Origin: Blasia pusilla
Lineage: Eukaryota; Marchantiophyta; Marchantiopsida; Blasiales
DNA: 64,000 bases
Direction of reading: 5' to 3'
Assembly (NCBI GenBank): GCA_050084515.1
Contig: CM114275.1
Location: 25,730,001 to 25,794,000 of the forward strand
Under the pieces are notes generated by a model. That model saw only the letters and a program-made list of their open reading frames with translations. It was not told the origin of the DNA and made no database searches. Positions within the stretch are counted from its first letter, which is position 1; every line of letters begins with the position of its first letter. Of this stretch, positions 26,871-38,994 are shown piece after piece. Made by a program: the position numbers and the translations under genes.

Positions 26871-27600
26871 CTCCGCTGAGAGCAAAGGCCCGGGCAGTTT
26901 CCCCCCAGAACCGGTTCTTTCCCGGTATCTATAAGGCCAGACGCCAAGTTCCTAAGCTTTCTGAATCCCGGTCGGCTATTTGACACAAACAACAAAAGGC
27001 TTCGGCCGGTGCTTAAAAAAAAAGAGGTCCACTAAAATAAACTTCAATAAAAACGCTCCACGGAAAACCTTTGTATCAGAGATACAAAGGAAGGGGGGGT
27101 GGATAAAGAGCCAAAAACCCCAAAGTTGAGTTTTGAACACTTGACACTTGAGGTTCGGTGCGCCGGTGGGCCGAGAGTTCGCCGACTTCCAAGAGCTCGC
27201 GCTGCAGCTTTTGGAAGTCGGAGAGTGGCAGTGAGTACAGAGCAGTTATGGCGGTGCCGGTGCACATGGATTTGGCATGGCTTAGGTCATTCTCATGTCA
27301 TTGTTGCGGGAGCAGAATGTGGAAAGGTCGGCTCCTTTTGGCAGACAGGATTGGGTGGAGAGATCGGGACGGGCCCCCAACGCCCAAGCGGATCACTGGG
27401 CCACTAAATACGTACATTTATGGCGTCCCGGGATATTTCGTATTTCGCAGGCGCCGCGAACCGTCACGGGGGACGATTCCCGATCGGGATTTCGAGGAGC
27501 GGGATATTTACCGGGGAAGGGGGGAGTGCTTACCGGGCAAGGGGAGGGAGGAGTCTGGCGTTTGTTTTTCATTTTATTTTATTTTTAAGATATAGGGTTT
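26870..27600. other. GC-rich, CpG-containing patch with short overlapping frames
   Basis: This patch is strikingly richer in GC than its neighbours. Open frames occur on both strands (27044-27267 minus; 27099-27602 plus). The minus frame beginning MCTGTAITALYSLPLSDFQK is the most protein-like, but no family or splice partners could be identified. It could be a first exon or promoter of a lost gene, or chance openness from high GC. Confidence 0.25.
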
Positions 27601-30600
27601 AATATATAGGTGGGGGCTGTCTGGTTTTCCCCCGCCGATAAATCGTAAAACTTGTCGGGTTTGGTCAGATGCCCATATAATAACGGTTTTATTGACGCCT
27701 TGCGTACATGATTATGGGGTCACGCTTACGGAAATACTCTTACGGGTACATTCGTAAAAACCATGTTGGAACATGATGTTATCTTCTTTCTAATTCTAGC
27801 AAAATAAAATTATATTTCATTCTCATATATTTCTAACATAGAGGACATCCCAAGGTTGATATAATTTAATTTAATTTAATTTAACTTTCTCTTTATGTAA
27901 AGTGTGGAGAGGCATTGGACAAGGGCAGCCCTCCCCATCCTTTGTTGCAAGGTAAACAAAGATGGGGTTCCCCTCTTGCCCCACTCAACCCCACCCCATT
28001 TATCGAGATCATCGAGTCTATGTTATAATCCACTTCTTGGTGGTGATATGCAAGGCCTTTTGCCTTTGACTATTAAGATTACCACTTTCCCCCACCTAGC
28101 TGCGAAGGAACGAATGTTATTAAGCGGGCTCTTATGACTTTTGCAGAATTCCGTAAAATCTATCATCATGTCACTTCAGGACTTTGAATTTAAGAGCTCC
28201 TTCTCCTTAACTAAGAACTTTCCCACTTCTCAAAACTAGTTAAATTAACTTACCAACTTGGCACCACAAGAAGCTTGCAACAGAGATGTCTCAAGTTATG
28301 AGGGAGTACACAAGTCTTTGAACATCTAGGAAAGCAAACCTTTATTATCTGCAAGGCATACATAGATTGCGCAAATGGAAAACTTTTACGAAGTTGAGCC
28401 TTGATCTTTTCCTTCATGTTATAGTATTTTTTTGTTTAGAGTACGTGATGGGGATAGGTTCAAAATCCTTTGCTCGAACTAATGAAATGATAAAATATCT
28501 CACCTACCTCAATGTAGATATGATCTAATTATGTTTTCTTTTCTCAAAAGGAGATATGGTAGGAGACCATGGAATTTTTATACTCGTCTAATTATGGACC
28601 ACATGGAGATTAAAATTTCTTTTCTTCTAGTCCATAGTATTGAAACTACTTATGACCTTATGCATTTTTCTAGTATAAAGCTCATGTGTGCGTATGTAAG
28701 AGCAAATCCAACACAAATTTATGTGTTATCCTTGTAGCGAATAGTTTTTTTGCATAGACATATCAAAGATTTTCTTACCTTGAATTGTGGAAAAAAAAAA
28801 TTTCTCAAATGCCATATGTCCAATAAGGATGAAATCAATAATTATTCCTCTTAAGAGTATAGATTAAGTCCTCATGACATAAATCATTTGGGTCTTATTA
28901 ATTTATATCTTATTGTATCTTATCCCTTAGATAGTAGGGGAAAATTATCAAGATTTTATTTATGATCTTCAAAAAGAATTAAAAATTTTTTGATGTGGTT
29001 TATGGTCCTCCTTTTGCACATGGATGCATTTTTTTAACAATCTTGAAAAGCATTCCTTGTCTAAAATGTAAATATTTTTGAAAAGAATTCCTTGTGTATA
29101 TATTATTGTATTCCATTCTTACTAGTTGAATGATATGTGTTACGTACAAAAAAACTATAATACTAAAAAATAGACTGAGGAATTCCTTTAAAAAAGTGAT
29201 AAAAATTTAATAAAAAGTTTCACAATTTTACCATTGATTTTTTTATTTTTAAAACAATGAAATATGGTTTCCATATAGTGTTTTACATTCCTTAACCCCC
29301 TGACAATAGTGATATTATAGATTACCTTTTGTTCATCATCTTGAGCCTTTTTTTCAATTTTTTCTTTGGTCCATGGATTGAATGCTCAAAGAAAGCACCT
29401 AAATAGTAAAGTGGAGAAAAAAAGAATCCCAAAGAAATAAAAAATTACATATTATAAAAATTCTTCATTTTTTCTTTTTATTCCCTTGTGTGAATATTCA
29501 TAAAGTGCATAATCTAGTTTGAAATAAGTAAATAAATATTTTAATTTATTGAAAAAATGCGTGTGCAAAATATTATTTGGGCTATGATTTTTGTGTCATT
29601 ATATCATATACTTGTATAGATGTATGAATTTGTCATGCCCATACACATCGTTGGCACCATCCACACACACAAGCACGAGATATCATACTCGATCATGCCA
29701 TCTACATACACAACCTATCATCTATCTAAATCCTAACTTACTTGATAGTGGATCAAGGGAAATTTTCCCTAAATGGAAAGTCAATTCTACCCAAATAGGG
29801 AACTTAACCAATACAAGAAGGGGAATTTGGTAATTTTTTAAAATGAACCTAACATGGGAGGTAACGTGAAAGCTCATATTATCCTAGTTCTCAACAAGTC
29901 ATCCTTGACCTCTTAGAACCAACATCCAACTTCCTCACGGATATGTCACATAAATAATGGTTCCTATGATGTAAGAGATGGTTTCTTGATAAAAAAAAAG
30001 AAGTCATTATATTAATATATAATGTTTTTTTTATCAAGAAAATATTACTTCACATAATTATCCTAACAGAACTCCTTATACCTATTCCAGATAAGATCAT
30101 ATGAATGGAAGAATTAATTTTCAAGGTCATGATAGAAAAAAGTACATGGTAAGAAAAAAAGCATTTATGAGATAGGGAAGAAGTCATTCTATCTCTTCTA
30201 ACGATTTGGACTCCTCAACCTATTTGCATAAGTTTCAGGTTTCATCATATATTTAAAAATGTCCTAAAATAAATCTCATCTTCAATCATCCATTATTGAA
30301 GATGTTTCTTGTCCATGCATATAATTTGCAAGATTGCACACGGATAAAATCCGTGTACGCAAACATGTCCATGTCTGCAGACTTATGTGTGATCCTAGGA
30401 CGGACATGTCCGTGGGGGCCTAGGTAGATGTGTCCCGCACCCGAGCCCGTAACGTAGACTCAGGCTCAGCCAGCCCGCATCCATTTTGTAGCCCAATAAA
30501 GCCCATGCGCGGGCTGCAAGGCGGGATGGGACACCATTTGGCGGGTTCAGGCCTGTGCAAGGCCCCCGGATAAGCCCGCCCTACAAGCCTTCCGCGCACG

Positions 30601-31548
30601 AGCTACAAATTTGGTGTAGACTGGCCAAGCCCGTGTCTACGTTCTAAGCTCACCACGCTCAGGATGTGGGCGGAGGATCCGTTGGGCATGTCCATCTCAT
30701 GGATGGACTTGTCCATTTCCGTGCAACCCTGATAATTGAAATGGCTAGAAGTGGGTAAAGATTTAATGATTAAAGGGATGGATGACAACAAGAGGGACCA
30801 AAAGAAGCAACAACTATGTGGAAAATAATAAGAAGGAGGTAGGGGGAGAAGATAATAGAAGGAGCGATGGAGATGGGAATTTGAGGGATATATGGGACAT
30901 AGGGGATTGAGTGAAAAATAAGGGGAAAAAGGTAAAAATAATAGGGCCAAATTGATGGATGGATGGATGGAAATTTTGGATGGAAAGAAAAAATGGGAAT
31001 GGGTGGATTGGTGGCCTAAGCAAAAGAAACCTCTATTTGCAACATGGTAGAGGATAAGAGCTCCTAAAAAATTCTCCGATGTAAATAATATGTTCTTTGG
31101 AAATAGGTCATGGAAACATGATTGTACATCCCATCCTTATGTCAAAAACATAACCTTGACATTAAATGGGGTCGAAGAGCTTATTAGCTTAGAAGTCAAG
31201 TCACAAGATGTTAGATATATGTACGATAAAGTTGAGTGGGATTTAGGAGTCAACCAATCAATCAAAAGCATCCTTGGATCCTCTCACATCAGTTTAATTC
31301 TTGCTAAGATCCTTGAAGCATTAGGTTATTATCTCCTATAAAATATTATATATGAAGATAAAAAAAACAATTCCCTTCAGTTAATAATGATATTCAATAT
31401 CTTTATGGTCTTTAATACCATTAGAGGAGTTGGAATATTTGATGTTGTACTTGATTTGTATCAAAAGAGTGGTGGTTATAAGGTATAAGCATTTAGTTAG
31501 TTGCAAAACTATATTCTCTATAGTTAAGGCCTTGTTAGGGCCTTCTAA
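27601..31548. other. AT-rich intergenic DNA, no gene seen
   Basis: A short (TTTAA)n run lies near 27,860-27,885 and a GC-rich patch near 30,400-30,640. I see no coding features. Frames here are short and composition-driven. Confidence 0.4.
29982..30041. repeat. 60-bp fold-back with two nested perfect stems
   Basis: The outer arms TTTCTTGATAAAAAAAA (29982-29998) and its reverse complement (30025-30041) enclose an inner palindrome, CATTATAT-TAAT-ATATAATG (30005-30024). A short unpaired agaagt-like bulge lies on the left. It resembles a short foldback/MITE remnant, but no target duplication could be made out. Confidence 0.6.
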
Positions 31549-32622
31549 TGAAGAGTAAGTTATAGTCAAGCTCATTCGACACCCAAACTACTATATTTGG
31601 TATTCATACGAAGTAGGAAAGTTTAATATTGATTAGTCAGTTAAGCGCAATTATCTTAATTAGGGTTAATTAATTGGTTGGAAGATTGATCTATCTGACT
31701 ATAACCATGCCATATTTCAGCTACGCAATTAGCCTAGTGAGCCAATTTATACAAGCATCTCGAAAAACTCACCTTGATGTTGTGAGGAGGATTACGCAGT
31801 ATATAAAATTCGCTCTTCAATTTGGGCTTCAATTTGAACCTTCTCCGAGTTTACAATTACAGATATTCAAAGATGATGATTGGGCTAGAAGCGTGTCTGA
31901 TAAACATTCCACATTGGTTATTCATTTATCTTGGAAAGCGCAACTATAAGTTACGTTTCAAAGAAGCAACCTATAATTTCTTTCTCTTCAATAAAGGCTA
32001 AATACATAGGATAAACCAATTCAGCATATGAGGTTTGTGTTAGAAATTTAGGATCTAATATAATATATGCACATAATATTAGTAGCATCAAGATTGCTAA
32101 TAACCATGTGTTTCATGCTCGAACAAAGCATGTTGAGATGCACTATCGCTTTATTAGAGAGAAAGTGCTTGCATGAGGAAATGATCTTGTGTATATAGGT
32201 AAAGATCAACAAATTGATGATATCTTTACAAAGGCATTGTCTAGAGATAAGTTGAGATATTTAGAAAGGATTTAGGTGTTAAAGATATCGATATGAGCTT
32301 GAGGGGGAGTACTGTACTACTGAAGAGTAAGTTATAGTCAAGCTCATTGGACACTCTAATTGCTATATTTGGTACTCACACGAAGTAGGAAAACTTAATT
32401 TTTGTCAATTAGTTAAGAGCGATTATCTTAACTAGGATTAGTTAATCATAGTTAGTCTAACTTAAGACTATATTTAGAATTAGGGTTGCTTGTATATACC
32501 CTATATAATTGAGAAGGGGACCAACCTCCACTCATTTCTCTCATTAAAATTTTTTTGCCATGGTGGTGTGTGAGTGTGAGAGTCGTATCCCACCATTTAT
32601 GCTTCTTTAACAATTTTCTACA
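31549..32622 (+). mobile_element. Internally deleted copia copy (partial LTR + RNase H end + 3' LTR)
   Basis: The first ~120 bp are the start of the family LTR (TGAAGAGTAAGTTATAGTCAA). This is fused directly to the end of pol: the RT tail LVGRLIYLTITMPYFSYA and the RNase H region ending DIFTKALSRDK. The polypurine tract GAGGGGGAGTA and a full LTR at 32321-32622 follow. Everything from inside the 5' LTR through most of RT is missing. Stops interrupt the remaining frame. I could not find matching target-site duplications. Confidence 0.7.
32321..32622 (+). repeat. Copia 3' LTR (302 bp)
   Basis: It begins TGAAGAGTAAGTTATAG and ends TTTTCTACA. It shares the internal blocks CTATATAATTGAGAAGGGGA and CCATGGTGGTGTGTGAG with the other two LTRs of this family in the window. 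A polypurine tract precedes it by about 20 bp. Confidence 0.8.
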
Positions 32623-33118
32623 CCCTCTATATTCTTTGCATTTTTGGATCTCAAGTGGTCAAAGTTTACTTCCAATTTACGGTTCTCTAAAATTGTGGTC
32701 TTGTACTTGTAACATGATCCCGCGAGAAAACTCCTAACCCATGCAATCCTAACCATGAAAATATGGAAATCAAAATCTTCTTTAACAATTTTCATGGTTC
32801 CCGCATAGATATGCGGGAACCAGCCAAAGGAACTAGATATGGCAGAATTTTTTCAAATTAGATGTTTCTATGCTAGAGATTCAAACAACAATGTATGTTC
32901 AAACGTGCCAAAAAGTCACAGATCTAAATGTGTCGCATGAGAGAATTTGACATATGAATCTTCAAAGATTATAGAGTCTTTTATCATCTAATATAGTAAC
33001 AAGACTTCATAAATTAGCGAGTCCTGTTACGTTAGAGGTATGTCTTGCTTGCAAATTTGGAAAATAAGCTAGATTTCCTTTTCCAAACCAAGGTAGAAGA
33101 GCATCCAAGATATTCGAG

Positions 33119-33560
33119 TTGATCCACACTAATGTGTGGACAACATCACAACATAGCCTTAGTGATTTCCAGTACTTTGTTTCATTTATTGCTGACTTCT
33201 CTAGGTATATATGTGTATACTTTTTGAAAGCCAAGTTAGAGGTATTCTCAATGTTCCAAACATTCAAAGTTATAGTAGAGAAGGAGATTGGAGAACACAT
33301 TTTGAAATTATATTGTGATAGAAGAGGAGAGTATCTTTCAATAGAGTTTGATGACTATTTAAATCAGAATGGCATCCAACGTCAAGTGACTTGCCATTAC
33401 ACTCCACAACAAAATGAAGTGGCTTAGAGGAAGAATCGACATATTGCTGAGGTGACACGATCTATGTTGAATGAGAAGAACATGCCTAAGGTGTATTGGG
33501 CATAGGCTGTAGCGTGTGCACTCTTCTTAATCAACCAAACTTCAACAACAAGAGTTCATG
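33119..33560 (+). pseudogene. Copia integrase core fragment
   Basis: The frame reads HTNVWTTSQHSLSDFQYFVSF, then YCDRRGEYLSIEFDDYLNQNG and TPQQNEVA. These correspond to the first Asp (usually DVWGP, here NVW), the second Asp in (SD)RGGEF and the downstream TPQQNGVAERKN block, where a TAG now replaces the codon after the Ala. Integration needs all three acidic residues, so this copy is inactive. Continuation after the stop reads RKNRHIAEVTRSML, as in the family. Confidence 0.75.
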
Positions 33561-34199
33561 ATAAGACTCCATCCTAAGTCTTCACAGGAAGTAAACCTGA
33601 TTTTTTCTTCTTGAAAGTATTGGCTGTATATGTTATGCTTACGTTCCTTCTGAAATACGTTAGAAACTAGACCCCAAATCTGAAAGATGTATATTCATTG
33701 GCTACGGTGATAGAATTAAGGGATAGAAGTGCTATATTCCATCCTCTAGGAAACTTATTATTAGTCGTGATGTTGTCTTTGATGAGCTAAAGTCATGGTA
33801 TGCTCCATCTAAGCCTATTCCACCTCTAAACTCATTTGTTGAGAGGGAGAATATAACGATAAACCAACAAACTTTGCCTTCAAATTTCCCAAGTACTAGT
33901 GTAGGATTAGGAGAGGTCCTAGATTCTCCAGTTAAATCTGTGAGTCCATGGACGGGAAGAGTACGTATTCAGTCTATTGACACTAGTGAGAGCTCAAGTC
34001 AAGTGTTAGAGGCATCTATCTCTCAACAAAAACTTCGTAGATCAAATAGAGTCACACATCTTGTTTATAGATTCATAAATGAAGGTTTCCTTGTGACACA
34101 TTATGCATATATGATGACTATCCTTCAAAAATAGTAGCCAAGTTATTTTGAAGAAGTTGGAAGTAAAGTCGAATGGATTGAAGCTATGGAGGAAGAGCT

Positions 34200-34730
34200 T
34201 GCTGCATGAAGATATCAACAGACCTCGGAGCTGGTAGATATACCTTTCGATAAGGAAGCTATTGGTTACAAATGGATTTACAAAATCAAGGGAAATCAAG
34301 ATGGTATGGTTAACAGATATAAAGCAAGATTGATGGCTAAGGGCTATGCACAACAATATGACATCGATTATGAGGAAATATTTAGCCTTGTTGCAAAGAT
34401 GGCGACTACCACAATAGTGGAGATTACATCACATGGATGTCAAGAATACCTTCTTGAATGGAGATGGATATAAGGAGGTATATATGACTCAACCAACTGG
34501 ATATGAGCATTCCGAGTTTCTATTTTGCGTATCCAGGTTGAAGAAAGCTCTATACGGGCTCAAACAAGCTCCAAGAGCTTGGTATGGCAAGATTACATAC
34601 GTCCTACAAAAGTTGGATTTTAGGGTATGTGATTCTCACTCCTTCTTTTATTTCTTGAGAGGAAAAGATCATCCGGTTATCATTGTGTTTTATGTTGACA
34701 ATCTCTTGATTATTTGGAGTACTTAGAATG
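34200..34730 (+). pseudogene. Copia reverse transcriptase fragment with altered YVDD box
   Basis: Upstream in a broken frame is KWIYKIKGNQDGMVNRYKAR, the N-terminal RT block. The open frame 34433-34726 holds MDVKNTFLNGD, VYMTQPTGY and LKKALYGLKQAPRAW, all canonical for plant copia RT. The active-site box is FYVDNLLI (34691-34702), Asn replacing the second catalytic Asp. A frameshift near 34,430 separates the halves. Confidence 0.8.
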
Positions 34731-35181
34731 TGGTACAACAAATCAAGCTAAAATTACAAGCAGAATTTGATATGAAGGACTTGGGAGAACTCAAGTACTT
34801 CCTTGGTATTGAGTTTATCAAGGTTGGAGAGACCATGTGGTTACTACAATGATAATATGCTCTTCACATGCTTTCAAAATATGCTATGACGGCTTGTAAG
34901 CAAATCTCTACACCGTTGGACCAGAGTGAAACTAAGAGTGGATGAAGGAGAGTTGTTTGCAGATTCTAATATGTACAGGCACATGTTTGGAAGTTTGATC
35001 TATTTGATTATAACCAGATCAGATTTTGAGCTATGTAGTTGGCTTAATGAGTCAGTTTATGCAAGCACCTCGAAAAACTCATCTTGATGTTGTGAGGAGG
35101 ATTATACGGTATGTGAAATTCTCTATTGAATTCGGGCTTCAATTTGAATCTTCTTGAGTTTACAATTATAGAAATTCACAG

Positions 35182-35664
35182 ATGCTGATTGGGCAGGAAG
35201 CGTGTGTGATTCACACTCCACATCTGGTTATTCATTTACTTTGGGAAGTGCAATTATCAGTTGGGTTTCAAAGAAGCAACATACAGTTGTTTTTATATTC
35301 AATAGAGACTGAACACAAAGGAGCAACCAATGCAACATGTGAGGCGGTGTGGCTTCATCGATCACTTGTTGAGATTGATGTAAGTAACTTAGAACCTAGT
35401 GTAATATATGTAGACAATATTAGTAGCATCAAACTTGCCCATAATCCTCTGTTTCATGGTCGTACAAAGCATGTTGAGGTGCACTATCATTTTATCAAAG
35501 AGAAAGTGCTTGCAGGAGAAATCGATCTTGTGTATATAGATACAGATCAACAAATTGCTGACATCTTTACAAAGGCATTATCTAGAGATAAGTTTGAGAT
35601 GTTTAGATATGATTTAGGCCTTAAAGATATCGATATGAGCTTGAGGGGGAGTATTGAAGATTGA
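35182..35664 (+). pseudogene. Copia RNase H fragment
   Basis: The frame contains YVDNISSIKLAHNPLFHGRTK, then HVEVHYHFIKEKVLAGE and DIFTKALSRDKFEMFR, the conserved C-terminal end of copia RNase H. The polypurine tract and LTR follow immediately. The upstream part, with the first catalytic Asp (DADWAGS in the family), is in another frame here. Confidence 0.8.
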
Positions 35665-35955
35665 GTTATAGTCAAGCTCACGAGACACATGAATTGCTAC
35701 CTTTGGTATTCACACAAAATAGGGAAGCTTAATCTTGGTTAGTGAGTTAAGCCCAATTATCTTAACTAGGGTTAGATAATTATAGTTAGTCTAACTTAAG
35801 ACTATGGTTAAGATTAAGGTTAGGGTTGTTTGTACATAACCTATATAATTGAGAAGGGGACCAACCTCCACTCATTCTCTCATTGCAAAATTTGTTCTCC
35901 ATGGTGATGTGTGAGTGTGAGAGCCGTTTCCCACCAATTATGCTTCTTTTGTACA
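35655..35955 (+). repeat. Copia 3' LTR (301 bp)
   Basis: It begins TGAAGATTGAGTTATAG directly after the polypurine tract and ends TTTTGTACA. It is closest in its start to the LTR at 21546-21853 and differs from the 32321-32622 LTR at scattered positions. Confidence 0.8.
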
Positions 35956-36059
35956 ATATATATGATCCTAAACTAGAAGGAGTCATGCTCGTGGATGATT
36001 GTATATGTAAACCAAGGAGTCATGACATGACATGGACATAATGCCATATCATCATATGA

Positions 36060-36265
36060 CGTGGATATGAGCCCACGCCTGCCCGCTTGTTGCTCGCACC
36101 TATCTGTCCAGAGCCTACGCCCAATCAACTTTGAGCCCACGCGTGTCTGCCCTAGCCCGCACCTGCCCTCCTCGAGCCCGCACTTGCGCGTTGAGAGCCC
36201 GCATCTGCCCGCCCCGAGCCTGCACTTGCCCGCCGGAAGCCCATGCGTGCCTCGAGCCCGCCTCC
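36060..36265. repeat. GC-rich degenerate ~20-bp tandem repeat (GAGCCCGCACCTGCCCGCC-like)
   Basis: About nine imperfect units of roughly 20-22 bp follow each other, built on GAGCCCGCAC(T/C)TGCCCGCC. It lies between the copia element and the LINE in otherwise AT-rich DNA. Several open frames on both strands (for example 35973-36275 and 36131-36454) are by-products of the repeat. It may be promoter or 5' UTR of the LINE that follows. Confidence 0.6.
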
Positions 36266-36966
36266 ATAACTCCAAGTTTTCTTAGAGATGGTCGGCCTCG
36301 CAACGTTTGTGTCAAATTCCAACCCGGTTTTCAGAGTCTCCCTACTTCATACCCTTCTCTCTACTCAGGGACCAAGAGCTCCCAGCAAGATCGTGCTCCA
36401 CCTCCGTGGACGACCCTGCCTAACCATGGAATGGGCAAAAGCAAGGGATGTTGAGACGATTCTCAAGCTCTGACCTCCCTTTCGTACCTCTCCATAGACG
36501 GGTCTATGTTTTCTCTGGAGAAAAGCACACCCTATCTAATTATTTTCCCCCTTCCCACTGCCTAAGTACATAGACCTATACATCGAGTGAACACTACACT
36601 CATGACTACCACAGAACAGCCAGCGTTAGAAACCTCACCGGAGGAGGTCCAAGACATGACCAGTGTCAAGGATCTTTCCCATAAGCAAACGAAGAGCAGG
36701 GACAGTGGACCATCCGTGAGATCAAATAGCTCATGCAAATTGATCGCACCAAACTCGCCATTATGTCATGAAAAATAAGGCAGTGTGACAAGGAACGATT
36801 CCATGCACTTATCACACATTCAACAGAGGTTATACCATATCTGGAAGTGACATCCATCACCAGTCGGTTCTCTAAACTTGAAGGAAAATGGGAAAGATTT
36901 CGGGCAAACTAGATGTTGGCATGGAACACAATGATGTAGGCAGCAAAAGAAGAGCAAGGCAGATGG

Positions 36967-37690
36967 ATGTCCAACAAGGAATCAAAGCTCCTCCAATGGA
37001 CGGCTCAGAAGACAACTCTGGAATTAGAGCTGGTCACTTTGAGGGCTGAAAACATGCAATTGAGGAAGGAATTAGCTGCTTGCTTCAAAGAGGATAACAC
37101 TTACCTTGGGAAAGTAATGCAAGAGTACCGTTTAATTGGGAACAACCCTGAAAATCCTATTAGAACTTGTTAGTGGGCAAGCACACGACCACAACACAAA
37201 TCACTAAGGTTGCAACACAGGTAGCCAAAGAGGTAGCAAAAGAGGAATCAGATAGGGTCCTAGAAATCCATGATAGGAAAACCAAAGAACTCAATTTAGT
37301 TATAATGGGACTGCACTTTTCCAAGGAAGAAGACTGTAATTTAGTTTTGCAAGAGAAGGTCTTCATAACTCTCGGGTCACACCAACAATCACCTTCACAT
37401 GGATCAGACTTGGGAAAGGAATAGGGGACCGACCAGCACCAATGTTGGTACAATTTGATCCCTCACAACGGGGACCAGCGATGGAAACGAGGTTGGCAGT
37501 AATGTAGTCTTGAAACGATCTGCTATCCGTATCTTCCCAGATCTGACCACCAAGCAAAGAGCAGCACTCCCTATTGAAAGGGAGAAGGTTCTGGCTGCCT
37601 GCAACAACAGTCTTTGGAGTGAACTTAGGGAAGGAAAGGCCACGACACCACTACCTAGAAGACATAACAATGCAACACCAACACTATAAA
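36967..37690 (+). pseudogene. LINE ORF1 (coiled coil + L1-type ORF1p domain), broken
   Basis: The first frame (36967-37173) has a heptad-rich coiled coil (LELELVTLRAENMQLRKELA). The next frame (37167-37424) carries KTKELNLVIMGLHFSKEED, which resembles the RNA-binding fold of L1-type ORF1 proteins. After a frameshift, IRLGKGIGDRPAPMLVQF fits the following conserved block (R.G....RP.P..V.F). Its role would be RNA chaperone in the LINE particle. Stops and shifts show it is dead. Confidence 0.55.
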
Positions 37691-37803
37691 CAGGAGGGGC
37701 AATGAGCAAAAACTCGGATTCCAACCAAGGAATTAGCAATTCTACAACTCGGAACTAGGTCTTGGAGATGACAAACCTCCATGATAAGACCTCCCTGTAG
37801 GGA

Positions 37804-38994
37804 ATGGTGGATGGGAAGGATATTACCAACCCATCCATTCAGGCAGTCTTTCAAAATTATGGAGGACCATTCTGGTCCAGAGGCAATGGCATTACATATA
37901 TGGGCACAAAATTGGACCTTATCTTTTTTGTTGAAACACATGAACATGATTCCAACCGCATTCCCAATATAGAGGACTTCCAAGTTTTTGCTATCCACAA
38001 CTCACTCACAAATAGCAAAAGCAAAGGACACAGTGGCCTGGCATGCTTGGTAGCACCATGGTTACAACCTTTTGTCTCCATAGCCAACATTGATGAGGAG
38101 AAACACTTCTTATGGATCAAGGTCAACAAAGAAGCGGGGTTACCAAAAGATCTCCTCATTGCTTTTGCTACTTCAATCCCAGTGTCCTCAAAAGAGAATT
38201 CCCTTATGAGGCTCTCTCTACATCAATTGAGCACCACATGCAGAGGGAAAATATCCTCCTAGTAGGAGATTTCAATGGGAGAACAACCAACACTCAAGCT
38301 CCAATTTACATGTCAAACAACACCAACATGGAAGGGATTGATGCTCAGTCCGCTGATGGGTCTCTCGGAGAAGTATTCTTCCCACACATGGAGCGCAACT
38401 CATTGGACAAGGAAAAAATAGCCAATGGGGAGAAACTTCTCCAACTTTGCTCAACCAATGGCATGGCTATGTGGCCACAGTCAGGAGGTCGCACTTCCAT
38501 TGGACACTCTCACTCCAACAAAGAAACCTCAAAATCAGTGGTTGACTACCTGATTGGGGAAGTACATCAACTACCACATATGGTTGCCAATGTGGGGATC
38601 ACTCCCATTCTAGAATTTGATTATGAACCACTCTACTTTGACATCATGGTCTCCAAAACCACCCTGCAGACCAAATGTCGATACACTTTCCTTGAGGAAA
38701 AGAAAGATGAACTCATCACACTCGTCAACAAGGCTCTTACAGAGTGCTCACCCATAGTGAACACGATTGAGTTCAGAGACATCCTACATCAATGTTATAG
38801 AAAAGTCCTACCTTTCCAACTGTTTGGAGGCAAAGATATTAGATCCACTTCTACGTTCTTCTCCCAACCCTGGTTTGATAAGGACTGCAAAGAGGCCTGT
38901 AGGGAGCTGAATCATTGGCTGAGGGAGGATCCACACTCTTCACACACTCGATTATTGCAGAAAACTTACAAATGATTGGTACGTAGGAAGAAAC
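37804..38994 (+). pseudogene. LINE ORF2 N-terminal part: AP-like endonuclease
   Basis: Two overlapping frames (37804-38262 and 38112-38975) join by a shift near 38,160. They hold the endonuclease blocks DLIFFVETHEH (normally xxxETW/H), GHSGLACLV, the ILLVGDFNGR motif with the catalytic DxN, and the C-terminal SVVDYLIGE block (normally S.IDY). The expected SDH near the end reads EFDYEPL, so the last catalytic residues are doubtful. A linker towards RT follows until the Ty3 insertion. A TGA interrupts the frame at 38,971. Confidence 0.8.
38990..38994. other. Target-site duplication GAAAC (left copy) of the Ty3 element
   Basis: The same five bases occur at 61144-61148, directly after the right LTR. 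Collapsing the two copies restores LINE frame continuity, which supports them as the target-site duplication. Confidence 0.8.

Larger units (their letters stand above)
32840..35955 (+). mobile_element. Ty1/copia element, degenerate (pre-integrase, integrase, RT, RNase H, 3' LTR)
   Basis: The order is pre-integrase/HHCC remnants, integrase core (33.1-33.6 kb), RT (34.2-34.73 kb), RNase H (35.0-35.66 kb), polypurine tract TTGAGGGGGAGTA (35641-35653) and LTR (35655-35955). This order with integrase before RT is diagnostic of Ty1/copia. gag and a 5' LTR adjoining this copy were not found; the LTR at 32321-32622 belongs to the deleted copy just upstream, although the two may share ancestry. Many stops and at least two frameshifts make it non-functional. 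Confidence 0.8.
36587..38994 (+). mobile_element. LINE retrotransposon, 5' part (ORF1 and endonuclease half of ORF2)
   Basis: This is the left half of a LINE whose right half resumes at 61,144. It contains a degenerate ORF1 (to ~37,690) and the first part of ORF2 with an AP-type endonuclease (37,804-38,994). Its last five bases, GAAAC (38990-38994), are the target duplication made by the Ty3 insertion. The LINE reading frame at the break (RRKKR) is continuous with that at 61,149 once one copy of GAAAC and the insert are taken out. The true 5' end is not defined; it could extend to about 36.3 kb. Confidence 0.8.

Noticed and set aside
27044-27602. Possible exon in the GC-rich patch
   Set aside because: No family, no convincing splice partners and frames open on both strands; kept only as an unassigned patch.
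36131-36454. Cys/Pro-rich ORF
   Set aside because: By-product of the GC-rich tandem repeat.
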